A stretch of DNA of 64,000 nucleotides. Source: Ferrovibrio terrae. Its GTDB lineage: Bacteria; Pseudomonadota; Alphaproteobacteria; Ferrovibrionales; Ferrovibrionaceae. Position 1 is the stretch's first letter. Each line of letters begins with the position of its first letter. The stretch covers positions 966,001 to 1,030,000 of the forward strand of contig NZ_CP041636.1 in assembly GCF_007197755.1 (NCBI RefSeq), given 5' to 3'. The notes beneath the pieces are model-generated. The model had not been told where the DNA came from, did not search any database, and was given only the letters and a program-made list of their open reading frames with translations. Shown here piece by piece: positions 26,304-36,108 of the stretch. The position numbers and the translations under genes are program-made.

Positions 26304-29040
26304 GCGGCATCGTTTCTCCGCCCGGCCGTGCTTCATCGAATAGGGCCGGCTGCTCTTCCACCGGCAGCGTCACGATCATCCGCGTCCCGCGTCCATCCCT
26401 GACCGGACTCTCGGCACGAATCTCGCCGCCATGCGCTTTCAGGATACTGCGGCAGATCGACAGGCCAAGCCCGGTTCCCGCCACCTGCCGGTCGCCTGCC
26501 TTCACGCGATAGAACATGTCGAAGACCTGTTCAAGTTCGGCAGCGGGTATGCCGGAGCCGGAATCGGTCACGGTCAGCATGACATGACTGCCATCATGCC
26601 GAAGCCGGACATCGACGGGACTGCCCTTCGAGGAATACTTCGCCGCATTGTCCAGCAGGTTGATCAGCACCTGCTCGATCAGGATGTAGTCGACCCGCAG
26701 AAGGGGCATCTCGGGGGCGACCTCGATCCGGATGTCATGCCCATGGGTCAACGGGCTGGCCCGCTTCACTGCCGTGGCGACCAGTTCCTCGGGATCGACC
26801 CAGTCGAGCCTGGGCTGCATGGCCCCGGCTTCGATTTTCGTCATGTCGAGCAGATTGCCGACGAAGCGGTTCAGACGCTCGGCCTCGTCACGGACGGTTT
26901 GCAGAAGTTCGCTGCGCCCCCGATCATCCAGCCGGCTGTCGAAATTCATCAGGCTGGACACTCCGCCGATGATCGAGGCCAGCGGCGTGCGCAGATCGTG
27001 ACTGATCGACGACAGCAGAGCCGACCGCAGTTTCTCGGTCTCGGCCAAGACGCGGGCTTCCTCGACATCGCGGTTGAGCAGGCTGCGTTCGATGGCCAGC
27101 GCCGCCTGTCCGGCCAGAGCATCCAGCAGGCGACGTTCATCCGGACCCAACGCCGGCCGGTCATCCGGGAAGCGGATGCCCAATGCACCCAGTTTGCGCT
27201 CGGCGGTGCGCAGCGGCAGGAACAGCCAGTCCGACGATGGCAGTGTGCCGGTGCCGCGTCCGGCCGGCTCGCCCTTTTCCCATGCCCAATCAGCGGCGAT
27301 CTTGGCCTTGTCGTCGATCTGGTCTTCCGGCGGATAGGCGGCCCGGATACCGAGACGGCCCCCATCTTCAATCATTCTGTCGGGCATCATCACCAGCGAC
27401 TGTGCCTTGCTGATTGCCGTCACGTGATGCACGACGGCCCAGAGAATGTCGTCTTCCGCTGCCGCGCCCGTCACCATGCGGCTGAAATCGTAGAGCGAGG
27501 CCGTGCGCGCTTCACGAACACGCGCTGCCTCCGCCTGTGCCCTGATTCGTGCCGTCAGGTTACTGGTGATCAGGGCCACGGCGAGAAAAACGAAAAAGGT
27601 GTAGATGTTCTCCGCATTCGCGATGGTGAAAGTGTAGAGCGGCTGCAGGAACAGGAAATTGTAGCCCAGCACGGCGACCACGGAACTCAGCACGGCCGCC
27701 GAATGGCCATAACGGAGCGAACTGAACAGCACGCCGACGAGGATCAGCAACGGTATGCTGGAGCCGGGCAGCCAGTCTTCCGCCAGTTTCACCAGCCCTG
27801 TCACGCCAAAGGCTATCGCGGCAGCCGGGATGAGTCCGGCCAGACTGACGCCGGCGAAGCGATCCCGCATGACCTCGAACCACGACTCGGCATCGGACGA
27901 TCCGGTGATCACATGGATATTGATGCCGTCCCCCAGTTCGACCAGCCGGTCGGTCAGCGTGCCGCGCAGGCGATTGACCAGCCGCGAACGATGGCTGCGG
28001 GCGACGACGATCTCGGTCACATTGCGCTGGCGGGCCTGCCGGATGATCTCGCCCGGCACATTGCTGCCGGCCACGGTAACGACCTCGGCGCCAAATTCCT
28101 CGGCGAGCGTCAGCGCCCGGTTGATCTGCGTCTTCTCCTTGTCGGACAGGCGATCATGGGCGGGCGTTTCGATATAGAGCGCGATCCACGGAGCCTTGCG
28201 ACGCTCGGCGATGCGCCGTGCCGTCCGCACGAGTCGCGGCATCAGCGGGCTGGGACTGATGCAGGCCATGATGCGGTCCCGCGTCGGCCACGGCCCGGCG
28301 ATGGCATGCGACTGCATGTAGGACAGCATCTGGCTGTCGACCTGATCAGCCGCCTTGCGCAACGCCAGTTCACGCAGCGCCGTCAGGTTGCCCGGCGCGA
28401 AGAAGTGATGCACGGCGCGGGCAGCCTGATCCGGGACATAGACCTTGCCTTCCTTCAGCCGCTTGATCAGGTCTTCCGGCGGAAGGTCGATCACCTCGAT
28501 GGTGTCGGCCTGCGCCAGCACACTGTCGGGCACCGTCTCGCGCACCTTCACGCGGGTGATCTGCGCCACCACGTCGTTCAGGCTTTCCAGATGCTGGATG
28601 TTCAGCGCGGTATAGACATCGATTCCCGCAGCTCGGATTTCCTCGATATCCTGATAGCGTTTGTCGTGCCGGCTGCCGGGCACATTGGTATGGGCCAGTT
28701 CGTCGACCAGCACCAGCTGCGGCCGGCGCTTCAGAACCTCGTCGACATCGAGTTCGTTGAACACCCGGTCACGATAGGCCACGCGGCGCTGTGGCAGCTG
28801 CTCCAGCCCACGCAGAAGATCGGCGGTCTCCTGCCGGCCGTGGGTCTCGACCACACCGACGACCACATCCACACCCTCGCGCTGCCGCACATGCGCGGCT
28901 TCCAGCATCGCATAGGTTTTCCCCACGCCGGGTGCGGCGCCCAGAAAGACGTTCAGACGGCCGCGCTTTTCCTGCGTGGCCGCCTGAAGCAGAGCGTCCG
29001 GTGAGGGCCTGCTGTCGCGATCAGAACGGTCTTCAGCCAT
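26296..29040 (-). CDS. kdpD: KdpD sensor histidine kinase
   Basis: A 914-aa membrane sensor of potassium limitation and turgor. In order: the KdpD N-terminal ATP-binding domain with Walker A GAAPGVGKT and DELAHTN; a universal-stress-protein domain (about 255-370); four closely spaced membrane segments (DUF4118, about 400-500); a GAF-like domain; HisKA with SSISHDLRTPLASI; and a HATPase domain with NLLDNAAKYS and GTGLGLSIC. It phosphorylates KdpE, encoded directly downstream with overlap. It follows kdpC by 21 nt. Confidence 0.97.
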   Translation of the reverse strand: MAEDRSDRDSRPSPDALLQAATQEKRGRLNVFLGAAPGVGKTYAMLEAAHVRQREGVDVVVGVVETHGRQETADLLRGLEQLPQRRVAYRDRVFNELDVDEVLKRRPQLVLVDELAHTNVPGSRHDKRYQDIEEIRAAGIDVYTALNIQHLESLNDVVAQITRVKVRETVPDSVLAQADTIEVIDLPPEDLIKRLKEGKVYVPDQAARAVHHFFAPGNLTALRELALRKAADQVDSQMLSYMQSHAIAGPWPTRDRIMACISPSPLMPRLVRTARRIAERRKAPWIALYIETPAHDRLSDKEKTQINRALTLAEEFGAEVVTVAGSNVPGEIIRQARQRNVTEIVVARSHRSRLVNRLRGTLTDRLVELGDGINIHVITGSSDAESWFEVMRDRFAGVSLAGLIPAAAIAFGVTGLVKLAEDWLPGSSIPLLILVGVLFSSLRYGHSAAVLSSVVAVLGYNFLFLQPLYTFTIANAENIYTFFVFLAVALITSNLTARIRAQAEAARVREARTASLYDFSRMVTGAAAEDDILWAVVHHVTAISKAQSLVMMPDRMIEDGGRLGIRAAYPPEDQIDDKAKIAADWAWEKGEPAGRGTGTLPSSDWLFLPLRTAERKLGALGIRFPDDRPALGPDERRLLDALAGQAALAIERSLLNRDVEEARVLAETEKLRSALLSSISHDLRTPLASIIGGVSSLMNFDSRLDDRGRSELLQTVRDEAERLNRFVGNLLDMTKIEAGAMQPRLDWVDPEELVATAVKRASPLTHGHDIRIEVAPEMPLLRVDYILIEQVLINLLDNAAKYSSKGSPVDVRLRHDGSHVMLTVTDSGSGIPAAELEQVFDMFYRVKAGDRQVAGTGLGLSICRSILKAHGGEIRAESPVRDGRGTRMIVTLPVEEQPALFDEARPGGETMPHG

Positions 29041-29061
29041 TCATCCTCAGGGTGCCCCTGT

Positions 29062-29634
29062 TCACTTGGGCACGGGTTTCAGTTTATCCAAGGCAAGGTT
29101 CAGCGTCAGCACATTGACACCTGGCGCGCCGAAGATTCCCGCCTGCACGGTATGCCGGTCGACCACAGCCCGAACATCGGCCACGGTCATTCCGCGCGCC
29201 TCGGCCACGCGGGAAACCTGCCGCGCCGCATTGGCCGGCGAGATATGCGGGTCCAGACCGCTGCCCGATGTGGTGACGGCATCCACGGGAACGGCAGCCG
29301 AACCGTCGCGCCCCTTGTAGGCTTCCGCGTCGCCGGCAACCCGCTCCACCAGTGCCTTCGACGTCGGCGCGAGATTCGAGCCGCTGGACGAGGTCGCGTC
29401 ATAGCCATCCTTGCCGGCCGCCGAGGGACGCGACTGGAAATACTGCGGCGATGTGAAGCCTTGCGCGATCAGCGACGAGCCGATGACCTTGCCATCCTGC
29501 TCGATCAGGCTGCCGGCAGCCTGTTTGGGGAACAGGCTCTGGCCGATGCCGGTCATCGCCAGCGGATACAGCAGACCGGTGACCAGCGTGAAGAAGGTCA
29601 GCAGGACCAGAGCGGGACGGATATGGGTGAGCAT
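29062..29634 (-). CDS. kdpC: KdpC subunit of the potassium-transporting ATPase
   Basis: A 190-aa single-span protein that stabilises the KdpFABC complex and raises KdpB's ATP affinity. The N-terminal membrane helix (LVLLTFFTLVTGLLYPLAMT) is followed by LFPKQAAGSLI, QSRPSAAG and GLDPHISPANAARQVSRVA, the family's conserved blocks. Placed 11 nt after kdpB. Confidence 0.96.
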   Translation of the reverse strand: MLTHIRPALVLLTFFTLVTGLLYPLAMTGIGQSLFPKQAAGSLIEQDGKVIGSSLIAQGFTSPQYFQSRPSAAGKDGYDATSSSGSNLAPTSKALVERVAGDAEAYKGRDGSAAVPVDAVTTSGSGLDPHISPANAARQVSRVAEARGMTVADVRAVVDRHTVQAGIFGAPGVNVLTLNLALDKLKPVPK

Positions 29635-29645
29635 GTTTTCTCTCC

Positions 29646-31673
29646 TTAAGCCAGACCGAGGGCAGCCACGGCGATGTCGATGGCCTTGATGCCGAGGAAC
29701 GGCAGGAGGACGCCGCCAAAGCCATAGATCACCAGATTGCGACGTAGCAGCGTGGCGGCCGGCAGCGGACGGTAGCGCACACCTTTCAGGGCCAGCGGGA
29801 TCAGGGCGATGATGATCAGCGCGTTGAAGATCACCGCCGAGAGGATGGCGCTCTGCGGCGAACTCAACTGCATCACATTGAGCGCGCCCAGCTGCGGATA
29901 GGTCGCCGCGAACAGCGCCGGGATGATGGCGAAATATTTCGCCACGTCATTCGCCAGGCTGAAAGTGGTCAGCGATCCACGGCTCATCAGCAGCTGCTTG
30001 CCGATCATGACCACTTCGATCAGCTTGGTCGGATTGCTGTCGAGATCGACCATGTTGCCGGCCTCGCGGGCGGCTGCCGTACCGATATTCATCGCAAGGC
30101 CGACGTCAGCTTGAGCAAGAGCCGGAGCGTCGTTGGTGCCGTCGCCGCACATGGCGACCAGCTTGCCCTCGGCCTGTTCCCGACGGATCAGCTCCAGCTT
30201 TTTCTCCGGCGTCGCCTCGGCGATGAAATCATCTACGCCCGCCTCGGCTGCAATGGCGGCGGCGGTGAGCGGATTGTCGCCGGTCACCATCACCGTGCGG
30301 ATACCCATCCGGCGCAATTCGGCGAACCGCTCGCGGATGCCGGTCTTCACGATGTCCTTCAGATGGATGACGCCGAGTATGCGGCGGTCGATGGCAACGA
30401 CCAGCGGCGTGCCGCCCGACTTGGCGATTCTTTCGACGGCCACGGTCAGGTCGGCGGATGCCTGTGTCGCGGCATAGCGCAGCACGGCATCGAAAGCGCC
30501 CTTGCGGATCTCACGGCCGTTGAGATCGAGGCCGCTCATCCGGGTCTGCGCCGAAAAGGCGATGAAACTGCCAGCCTTTGTCCGGTCGATCTCCTGCGCC
30601 AGACCGTGTTTCTCGACCGCCAGCGCCACGATGGACTTGCCCTCCGGCGTCTCGTCGGCGACCGAGGCCAACAGGGCGGCTTCGGCCAGTTCGCGCTCGG
30701 ACACGCCCGGCAGAGCGACGAAAGCCGAGGCCATACGGTTGCCGTGCGTGATCGTGCCGGTCTTGTCGAGCAGCAGCGTATCGACATCACCCGCCGCCTC
30801 CACAGCGCGGCCCGACTTGGCGATCACGTTATGCCGGATCAGGCGGTCCATGCCGGCGATGCCGATGGCGGACAGCAACCCGCCAATGGTGGTCGGGATC
30901 AGCGTCACCAGCAGGGCGATCAGGTAGACCACCGGCACCGGCATGCCGGAATAGATCGCCAGGGCTTCAAGGCTGCCGGTGGTGACGAGGAAGATCAGCG
31001 TCATGCCGACCAGCAGCACGGTGAGCGCGATCTCATTGGGCGTCTTCTGGCGCTTGGCACCCTCGACCAGGCCGATCATACGGTCGAGGAAACTTTCGCC
31101 GGGATTGACGCTGATCCGCACCTTGATCCAGTCCGACAGCACGCGCGTACCGCCGGTCACGCCCGACCGGTCGCCGCCGGATTCGCGGATGACAGGCGCA
31201 GATTCGCCGGTGATGGCCGATTCATCCACCGAGGCGATGCCCTCGATCACGTCGCCGTCGCCGGGGATCGGGTCACCGGTTTCCACCAGAACCACATCGC
31301 CGACCCGCAGCGCGGTTGCCGACACCAGCGTGATCTTCCCGTCGGCGCCGATCTTCCTGGCCATGGCCTCGGTCTTGCCGCGACGCAGGGATGCGGCCTG
31401 CGCCTTGCCGCGTCCTTCCGCCAGCGCCTCGGCGAAATTGGCGAACAGCACGGTGAACCACAGCCAGGCCGAAATCTGTCCCAGCAGGGCCGCATCGCCG
31501 CCGGCAACAAGATCGCGCACGAACAGCACGGTCGAGACGGCGGCAACAGCGGCGGTCACGAACATCACCGGGTTACGCCAGAGCTGGCGCGGATCGAGCT
31601 TGACGACGGATTGAGTGACCGCCTCCCGCATCAGGGCGGGGTCGAAGGTTTTCTGACTCACAGCTTTGCTCAT
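29646..31673 (-). CDS. kdpB: KdpB P-type ATPase catalytic subunit
   Basis: A 675-aa P-type ATPase of the inner membrane that powers high-affinity K+ import. The actuator loop TGES, the phosphorylation motif [10 protein letters not shown], the nucleotide-site [13 protein letters not shown] and the hinge [20 protein letters not shown] are intact. About seven membrane segments are predicted, as in the family. The regulatory Ser162 equivalent lies within the TGES loop (AITGESAPV). It is 10 nt downstream of kdpA. Confidence 0.98.
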   Translation of the reverse strand: MSKAVSQKTFDPALMREAVTQSVVKLDPRQLWRNPVMFVTAAVAAVSTVLFVRDLVAGGDAALLGQISAWLWFTVLFANFAEALAEGRGKAQAASLRRGKTEAMARKIGADGKITLVSATALRVGDVVLVETGDPIPGDGDVIEGIASVDESAITGESAPVIRESGGDRSGVTGGTRVLSDWIKVRISVNPGESFLDRMIGLVEGAKRQKTPNEIALTVLLVGMTLIFLVTTGSLEALAIYSGMPVPVVYLIALLVTLIPTTIGGLLSAIGIAGMDRLIRHNVIAKSGRAVEAAGDVDTLLLDKTGTITHGNRMASAFVALPGVSERELAEAALLASVADETPEGKSIVALAVEKHGLAQEIDRTKAGSFIAFSAQTRMSGLDLNGREIRKGAFDAVLRYAATQASADLTVAVERIAKSGGTPLVVAIDRRILGVIHLKDIVKTGIRERFAELRRMGIRTVMVTGDNPLTAAAIAAEAGVDDFIAEATPEKKLELIRREQAEGKLVAMCGDGTNDAPALAQADVGLAMNIGTAAAREAGNMVDLDSNPTKLIEVVMIGKQLLMSRGSLTTFSLANDVAKYFAIIPALFAATYPQLGALNVMQLSSPQSAILSAVIFNALIIIALIPLALKGVRYRPLPAATLLRRNLVIYGFGGVLLPFLGIKAIDIAVAALGLA

Positions 31674-31683
31674 GACAATATCC

Positions 31684-33381
31684 TCAGAAGGTCGTGCCGG
31701 CGGCGAGCAGCAGATGCTCGACGATCGGCCCCAGCGCCAGGGCAGGGAAGAAGGTGAGGCCGCCGACGATCAGGATCGTGCCGGCCAGCAGCAGGACGAA
31801 CATCGGGCCATGCGTCGGGAAACTGCCGGCCGAAGCGGGCGTCGCCTTCTTCGCGGCCAGACCGCCGGCCATGGCGATGACCGGCACTATCATGGCGAAC
31901 CGGCCGAGCAGCATCGTGATGCCCAGCGCCGTGTTGTAGAAGACCGAATTGGCGGTCAGGCCGGCGAAGGCGCTACCGTTGTTGCCGGCGGCAGACGTGA
32001 AGCCATAGAGCACTTCGCTCAGGCCATGCGGACCCGCTGACAGCAGACCGGCCAGACCCGGCTCGGTCACCAGTGCAATCGCGGTGCCGACCAGGATGGC
32101 CATCGGCGAGATCAGGATCGCCAGCACCGCCAGCTTGGCCTCGCGCGCCTCGATCTTCTTGCCGAGATATTCCGGGCTGCGGCCGACCATCAGACCCGCA
32201 ATGAACAGGGTCGCGACGATGAAGAGGGCCACGCCATAGAAGCCCGCGCCGACGCCGCCGACGATCACCTCGCCCAGCATGATGTTGAGCATCGGGATCA
32301 TGCCGCCCAGCGGCAGGAAACTGGAATGCATGGCATTGACCGCACCGCAGGACGCTGCCGTGGTGATCACGGCAAACAGCGCCGAGGTGAAGCTGCCGAA
32401 GCGGACTTCCTTGCCCTCCATGTTGCCCATGGCCGGGTCGACGCCAAGCTGGGTCAGCAGCGGATTGGCGCCGGCCTCGACATGGCCGGCGATCAGCACG
32501 CCGGCCACGAACAGCAGCAGCATGGTGGCGAGGATCGCATAACCCTGGCGCTGATCCTTCACCATGCGGCCGAACACATTGGTCAGCGCCGCACCGATCA
32601 GGAAGATCAGCAGCATCTGTACGAAGTTGCTCAGCGCGGTGGGATTCTCGAAGGGATGCGCCGCATTGGCGTTGAAGAAGCCGCCGCCATTGGTGCCGAG
32701 CATCTTGATCGCCACCTGGCTTGCCACCGGACCCTGCGCGATCACCTGCTGCGCGCCTTCCAGCGTCGTCGCCGTGGTGTAAGCGTCGAAATTCTGCGGC
32801 ATGCCCTGCCAGATCAGGAAGATCGCGGCAACGAAGGCGATAGGCAGCAGCACACCCAGCGTCGCGCGGGTGAGATCGACCCAGAAATTGCCGATGGTCT
32901 TGACCGACTTGCGGGCGAAGGCGCGGATCACCACAAGGGCGATCGCGATGCCGGTGGCGGCCGAGACGAAATTCTGCACCGTCAGGCCGGCCATCTGGCT
33001 GAAATAGCTCATGGTGCTTTCGCCGCCATAGGCCTGCCAGTTGGTATTGGTGACGAAGCTGACGGCCGTGTTGAAGGCCAGATCGCTCGGCAGTGCAGGA
33101 AGTCCCTGCGGATTGAGCGGCAGCATGTCCTGCAGGCGCAGGATGACGAACAGCAGCAGGAAGCCGGCCAGGTTGAAGACCAGCATGGCGATGGCATAGG
33201 CCGACCAGTGCTGTTGGCGGCTGTCGCTGACCCCGGCCAGCGCATAAAGCGGCCGCTCAACGGGACGCAGCCAGCCGATCTCGCCGGAGAACAGCCGGGT
33301 CATGTAGAGGCCGATGACCGGCGTGGCGGCCAGAATGATGGCCAGAAACAGGCCAAGCTGGAGATAATCGTTCTGTGTCAT
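31684..33381 (-). CDS. kdpA: KdpA potassium-channel-like subunit
   Basis: A 565-aa, ten-helix subunit that binds K+ at a KcsA-like selectivity filter formed by four repeats: [46 protein letters not shown] and [13 protein letters not shown]. The ATG at 33381 (MTQNDYLQ) is the family-typical start; the frame upstream is kdpF sequence in another frame. 7 nt separate it from kdpF. Confidence 0.98.
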   Translation of the reverse strand: MTQNDYLQLGLFLAIILAATPVIGLYMTRLFSGEIGWLRPVERPLYALAGVSDSRQQHWSAYAIAMLVFNLAGFLLLFVILRLQDMLPLNPQGLPALPSDLAFNTAVSFVTNTNWQAYGGESTMSYFSQMAGLTVQNFVSAATGIAIALVVIRAFARKSVKTIGNFWVDLTRATLGVLLPIAFVAAIFLIWQGMPQNFDAYTTATTLEGAQQVIAQGPVASQVAIKMLGTNGGGFFNANAAHPFENPTALSNFVQMLLIFLIGAALTNVFGRMVKDQRQGYAILATMLLLFVAGVLIAGHVEAGANPLLTQLGVDPAMGNMEGKEVRFGSFTSALFAVITTAASCGAVNAMHSSFLPLGGMIPMLNIMLGEVIVGGVGAGFYGVALFIVATLFIAGLMVGRSPEYLGKKIEAREAKLAVLAILISPMAILVGTAIALVTEPGLAGLLSAGPHGLSEVLYGFTSAAGNNGSAFAGLTANSVFYNTALGITMLLGRFAMIVPVIAMAGGLAAKKATPASAGSFPTHGPMFVLLLAGTILIVGGLTFFPALALGPIVEHLLLAAGTTF

Positions 33382-33388
33382 GGCCGCC

Positions 33389-33478
33389 TCAGAATGTCTC
33401 GGCCCGCAGGAGGGCGTAGAGCAGATAGACGGCGAGCAGGAGCGCAATGCCCCCGCCCAGGATGAAATCGAAAGTCAT
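33389..33478 (-). CDS. kdpF: KdpF small membrane subunit
   Basis: A 29-aa single-span hydrophobic peptide ([20 protein letters not shown], then YALLRAETF) immediately before kdpA. Its length, position and YLLYALLR motif match KdpF, the lipid-like stabiliser of the KdpABC complex. It is too short for most gene finders. Confidence 0.9.
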   Translation of the reverse strand: MTFDFILGGGIALLLAVYLLYALLRAETF

Positions 33479-33490
33479 GGGATGGCGCTC

Positions 33491-33574
33491 CTAAAGCCGC
33501 TCGCAGAGCAGCGTGTAGGCGATGAAGCCGGCGAAGAGGCCGGCACCGAGGGCGAGGAAAATCAGGTCAGGCAT
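33491..33574 (-). CDS. 27-aa membrane peptide at the head of the kdp operon
   Basis: A 27-residue peptide (MPDLIFLALGAGLFAGFIAY, then TLLCERL) 12 nt upstream of kdpF. A similar tiny gene, often ending in CERL or CDRL, occurs at this place in many proteobacterial kdp operons. A GGAG motif stands 7 nt before its ATG. Role unknown; possibly a second small subunit or a leader peptide. Confidence 0.7.
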   Translation of the reverse strand: MPDLIFLALGAGLFAGFIAYTLLCERL

Positions 33575-33726
33575 GGGAGACTCCAATGGAGCCTATGGAA
33601 TAGTCCCAGCCCGCATTAAGCCGCCATGTGGGATGCACCCTGGTGGCATAAGGATTTCATAAAGGCTGCGGCAATAGCTTGAATAAAGCTCCGAAAACAC
33701 CGGGTTTCGAGCCGGCGGGCACTCAC
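33575..33726 (-). promoter_or_regulatory. Presumed kdp promoter region
   Basis: This gap must hold the promoter of the seven-gene kdp operon. On the minus strand, TTTATGAAATCCTTATG (about 33643-33659) looks like paired TTTATR elements, the kind of half-sites KdpE binds in Escherichia coli. No single -35/-10 pair is convincing. Confidence 0.35.
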
Positions 33727-33778
33727 TCGCAACGAGGAGGTCAGGGGTTCGATTCCTTCGTCTCCACCGATTTTCCGC
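33727..33778 (+). repeat. Degenerate direct repeat of the tRNA-Ala 3' half (putative att site)
   Basis: These 52 nt match 25560-25612 (anticodon loop to 9 nt past the CCA) at 48 of 53 aligned positions, with four substitutions and one deletion, in the same orientation. The 5' half of a tRNA is missing, so this is not a functional tRNA. The arrangement is that of an integrated element: intact tRNA at one end, a copy of its 3' end at the other, and the kdp operon between. Confidence 0.8.
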
Positions 33779-33867
33779 ATAATCCCACATGTAGACCCTG
33801 TGGGTTATTTGGAAGATTCTGCGCGCGGCCTATTCTCGGCAGAGTTACATCCGAGAGCCTTCCGCCC

Positions 33868-34383
33868 GTGACAGCCACCCTCGCCATCGACCGCATCGAC
33901 ACCTCGATCTGGCATCCGAAACTCCGGGTGCTTCACGATCTGTGGCGGGATGTTGCGCCAGCGCCGGACCTGCTGCCGGGGCGGCAGCATATCAGCCCCG
34001 AACTGCTGAAACCCTGGCTGCCGAATATCTGGCTGATCGACGCGGTCGAGAGTGAAACCGATTACGAAGGCTGCAGCCCGCGTTTCCGCTACCGGCTGGT
34101 CGGCACCAAGCTGGTGGAAATGCGCGGCGGCCACAATCCGGTGGGCGAGTGGCTGGATGAGGCCAATCCCGCGCGCCAGAGTCCGAACCCCACGGCGGCC
34201 CGCATGCGTGAGGTGGTCCGCAGCCGCCAGCCGAGCTGGCGCCATGGCCTGCCGAACAACCGCCGCATCGACGATATCAAGCAGATCGAGAATCTGTTCC
34301 TGCCGCTGGCCAGCGATAGCAACCGCGTCAACATGCTGCTCTGCTGCTCGCTGTATTTCGGCTTCGCCGGCAGGGAACTTTAG
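33868..34383 (+). CDS. PAS_5 family protein
   Basis: A ~171-aa single-domain protein related to the PAS_5 family (PF07310): LHDLWRDVAPAPDLLPGRQHISPELLKPWLPN followed by FRYRLVGTKLVEMRGGHNPVGEW and a C-terminal IENLFLPLASDS strand. PAS_5 proteins are typical of Rhodospirillales and relatives and are likely small-ligand or redox sensors, though none is well studied. The GTG at 33868 is chosen because the frame upstream crosses the tRNA remnant. It belongs to the same family as two minus-strand genes around the sulfate operon, but is shorter and more distant. Confidence 0.75.
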   Translation: MTATLAIDRIDTSIWHPKLRVLHDLWRDVAPAPDLLPGRQHISPELLKPWLPNIWLIDAVESETDYEGCSPRFRYRLVGTKLVEMRGGHNPVGEWLDEANPARQSPNPTAARMREVVRSRQPSWRHGLPNNRRIDDIKQIENLFLPLASDSNRVNMLLCCSLYFGFAGREL

Positions 34384-34405
34384 GCGCGAGCTTTAGCCGG
34401 CGCGC

Positions 34406-35383
34406 TTACCCGATCTCCAGCACCACGTTGCCGAAGGCGCCTTTCTCGACCGCTTCATGTGCGGCGACGATCTCGTCCAGCGGATAGCGCGCGGCGATTT
34501 TCGTCTTGAGCCGGCCCTGCTGCAGCAGTACGCCCAGCTCGGCGATGGCGGCATAGCGCGCGGCCGCCTGCAGTTCGTAGACGACGAAGAAGCGCAGCGT
34601 CAGCCCGCGGAACAGCAGGTCGCGGAATGGCACCGGCACGTCACCCATCGCATTCGAGCCGTAGCAGACCAGCGTGCCATGCGGCGCCAGTGCGCCCTTG
34701 GCCAGCAGCGGCGCGGTTGAGGACAAATCCATGTCGATGATCGCATCGACGCCCTTGCCGCCGGTCAGCTCGACAACTGTGGCGGCCACATCCTCGCTCT
34801 TGTAGTCGATCACATGGGTCGCCCCGGCCTCACGCGCGACATCGGCGCGCGCCTTTGACGCCGTGCCGATCACCTGCATGCCTTTGCCGGCCGCGATCTG
34901 CGTGGCGTAATGCCCCACTGCCGAGGCCGCACCCGTCACCAGCACCGTCTTCGCCCCGTCGGCCTCGGCCAGCCGCACGGCATGGATGGCGGTCAGCGCC
35001 GGGATGCCGAAGCACGACGCGGTGACGACATCGACTGCCTCGGGCAGCTGCACGGCCTGCGCCGTCGGCAGGGCGATGTATTGCGCCGCCGTGCCCAGCG
35101 GCCGCTGCCACTGGCCGTTCCAGGTCCAGACCCGCTCGCCGACGCGGCTGCCCGGCACGCCCTCGCCGACCGCTTCGATCACGCCGGCACCATCGCTGTG
35201 TGGAATCACCAGCGGGCCCATCGTGAGCGGCCGGCCGCGCCGGCTTTTCACGTCCGACGGATTGACGCCCGAGGCCTGCAGGCGCACCAGCACCTCGCCA
35301 GCCCTGGGCTGCGGCGTCGGCTGCTCGCCGACACTCAGCACATCCTTGGCTTCGCCGTTTTTGCTGTACCAGGCCGCTTTCAT
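34406..35383 (-). CDS. NADPH:quinone oxidoreductase-like MDR protein
   Basis: A 325-aa zinc-free medium-chain dehydrogenase/reductase. The GroES-like half begins MKAAWYSKNGEAKDVL; the Rossmann half has VLVTGAASAVGHYATQIA, binding NAD(P)H. Zinc-ligand cysteines are lacking, as in quinone reductase/zeta-crystallin. It probably reduces quinones or enones. The ATG at 35383 is the conserved start; longer upstream reading is not protein-like. It ends convergent with the PAS_5 gene on the plus strand. Confidence 0.9.
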   Translation of the reverse strand: MKAAWYSKNGEAKDVLSVGEQPTPQPRAGEVLVRLQASGVNPSDVKSRRGRPLTMGPLVIPHSDGAGVIEAVGEGVPGSRVGERVWTWNGQWQRPLGTAAQYIALPTAQAVQLPEAVDVVTASCFGIPALTAIHAVRLAEADGAKTVLVTGAASAVGHYATQIAAGKGMQVIGTASKARADVAREAGATHVIDYKSEDVAATVVELTGGKGVDAIIDMDLSSTAPLLAKGALAPHGTLVCYGSNAMGDVPVPFRDLLFRGLTLRFFVVYELQAAARYAAIAELGVLLQQGRLKTKIAARYPLDEIVAAHEAVEKGAFGNVVLEIG

Positions 35384-35429
35384 GGTCGCTCGCTCCCGTC
35401 TTTTGGTTGCGACCAGTCTAGGGCAGGCG

Positions 35430-35984
35430 TTACAGCAGCGCCACGACCTCAAGCGCATCGTGCCGCACGACGACATGGCGCTCCGGCGGCAGCAGCCGCA
35501 GCGGCCCCTCCAGGCCGCCCGTCACATGCAGGGTCTCCACGATCAGGACGCAGCCCACTGCAGTCCCGCCATCGGCCATCGGCAGGGCCAGGCGTTCCGC
35601 CGTGACCAGCGTCGCGGAGGTGTCACCATCGGCCGGCAGCGTATAGAGGCTGCGGCAATAGATCGGCCGGCGCCGCTGGATCAGCTCGGCCAGCGTGTCG
35701 CGCATATGCCGGATATAGGCGGGATCGGTCAGCTGGCCATAGGCCTTCGCATCCATGCCTTCCGGCATCTCGCGGAACCAGCGGCCGATCTCGCTGCCGA
35801 CCAGGCGAAACCGGCTGAGGTCGAAATTCGCATTCGTGGTTTCAGCAATGATGAGATGCGGCAGGATCTCGCGCGGAATCGTGGCGACATCCAGCAGGCG
35901 GATATCGGGAATGTTGACTGGCTGCGGCAGGCTGCGCCAGAAGTCGCGCGCTGCCTTCAGCACCGGATTGCCTTCGAGGATCAT
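35430..35984 (-). CDS. PAS_5 family protein downstream of the cys operon
   Basis: A 184-aa PAS_5 protein: FWRSLPQPVNIPDIRLLDVATIPREILPHLII, then DLSRFRLVGSEIGRWFREMP and RRPIYCRSLYTLP. It is a close paralogue of the product of 40140-40691 on the far side of the sulfate importer, sharing long stretches such as RFRLVG/RLRLAG and IPDIR. It lies 124 nt after cysW on the same strand and could be cotranscribed. Likely a sensor; ligand unknown. Confidence 0.8.
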   Translation of the reverse strand: MILEGNPVLKAARDFWRSLPQPVNIPDIRLLDVATIPREILPHLIIAETTNANFDLSRFRLVGSEIGRWFREMPEGMDAKAYGQLTDPAYIRHMRDTLAELIQRRRPIYCRSLYTLPADGDTSATLVTAERLALPMADGGTAVGCVLIVETLHVTGGLEGPLRLLPPERHVVVRHDALEVVALL

Positions 35985-36108
35985 GGGGTCGCGCCTGCCT
36001 TCGGGAGACGAAGCTATGCCGTAATCCGGCGACGCGAAGCAGGTTGAGATTTGGCAATGCCGGCGCTGATTTTCGTAGTGACTCGCTACGCTGCCGTTGC
36101 GCGCCGGA

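Noticed and set aside
26431-29004. A very long reading frame on the plus strand opposite kdpD
   Set aside because: It is the antisense shadow of a GC-rich gene; kdpD on the minus strand has every sensor-kinase motif.
33661-33778. A second tRNA-Ala gene
   Set aside because: Only the 3' half matches; the acceptor and D arms are missing and the T-stem is broken by substitutions and a deletion.
33679-33867. N-terminal extension of the PAS_5 gene
   Set aside because: The extension crosses the tRNA remnant, and its peptide (PGFEPAG) is a typical translation artefact of tRNA-like sequence.
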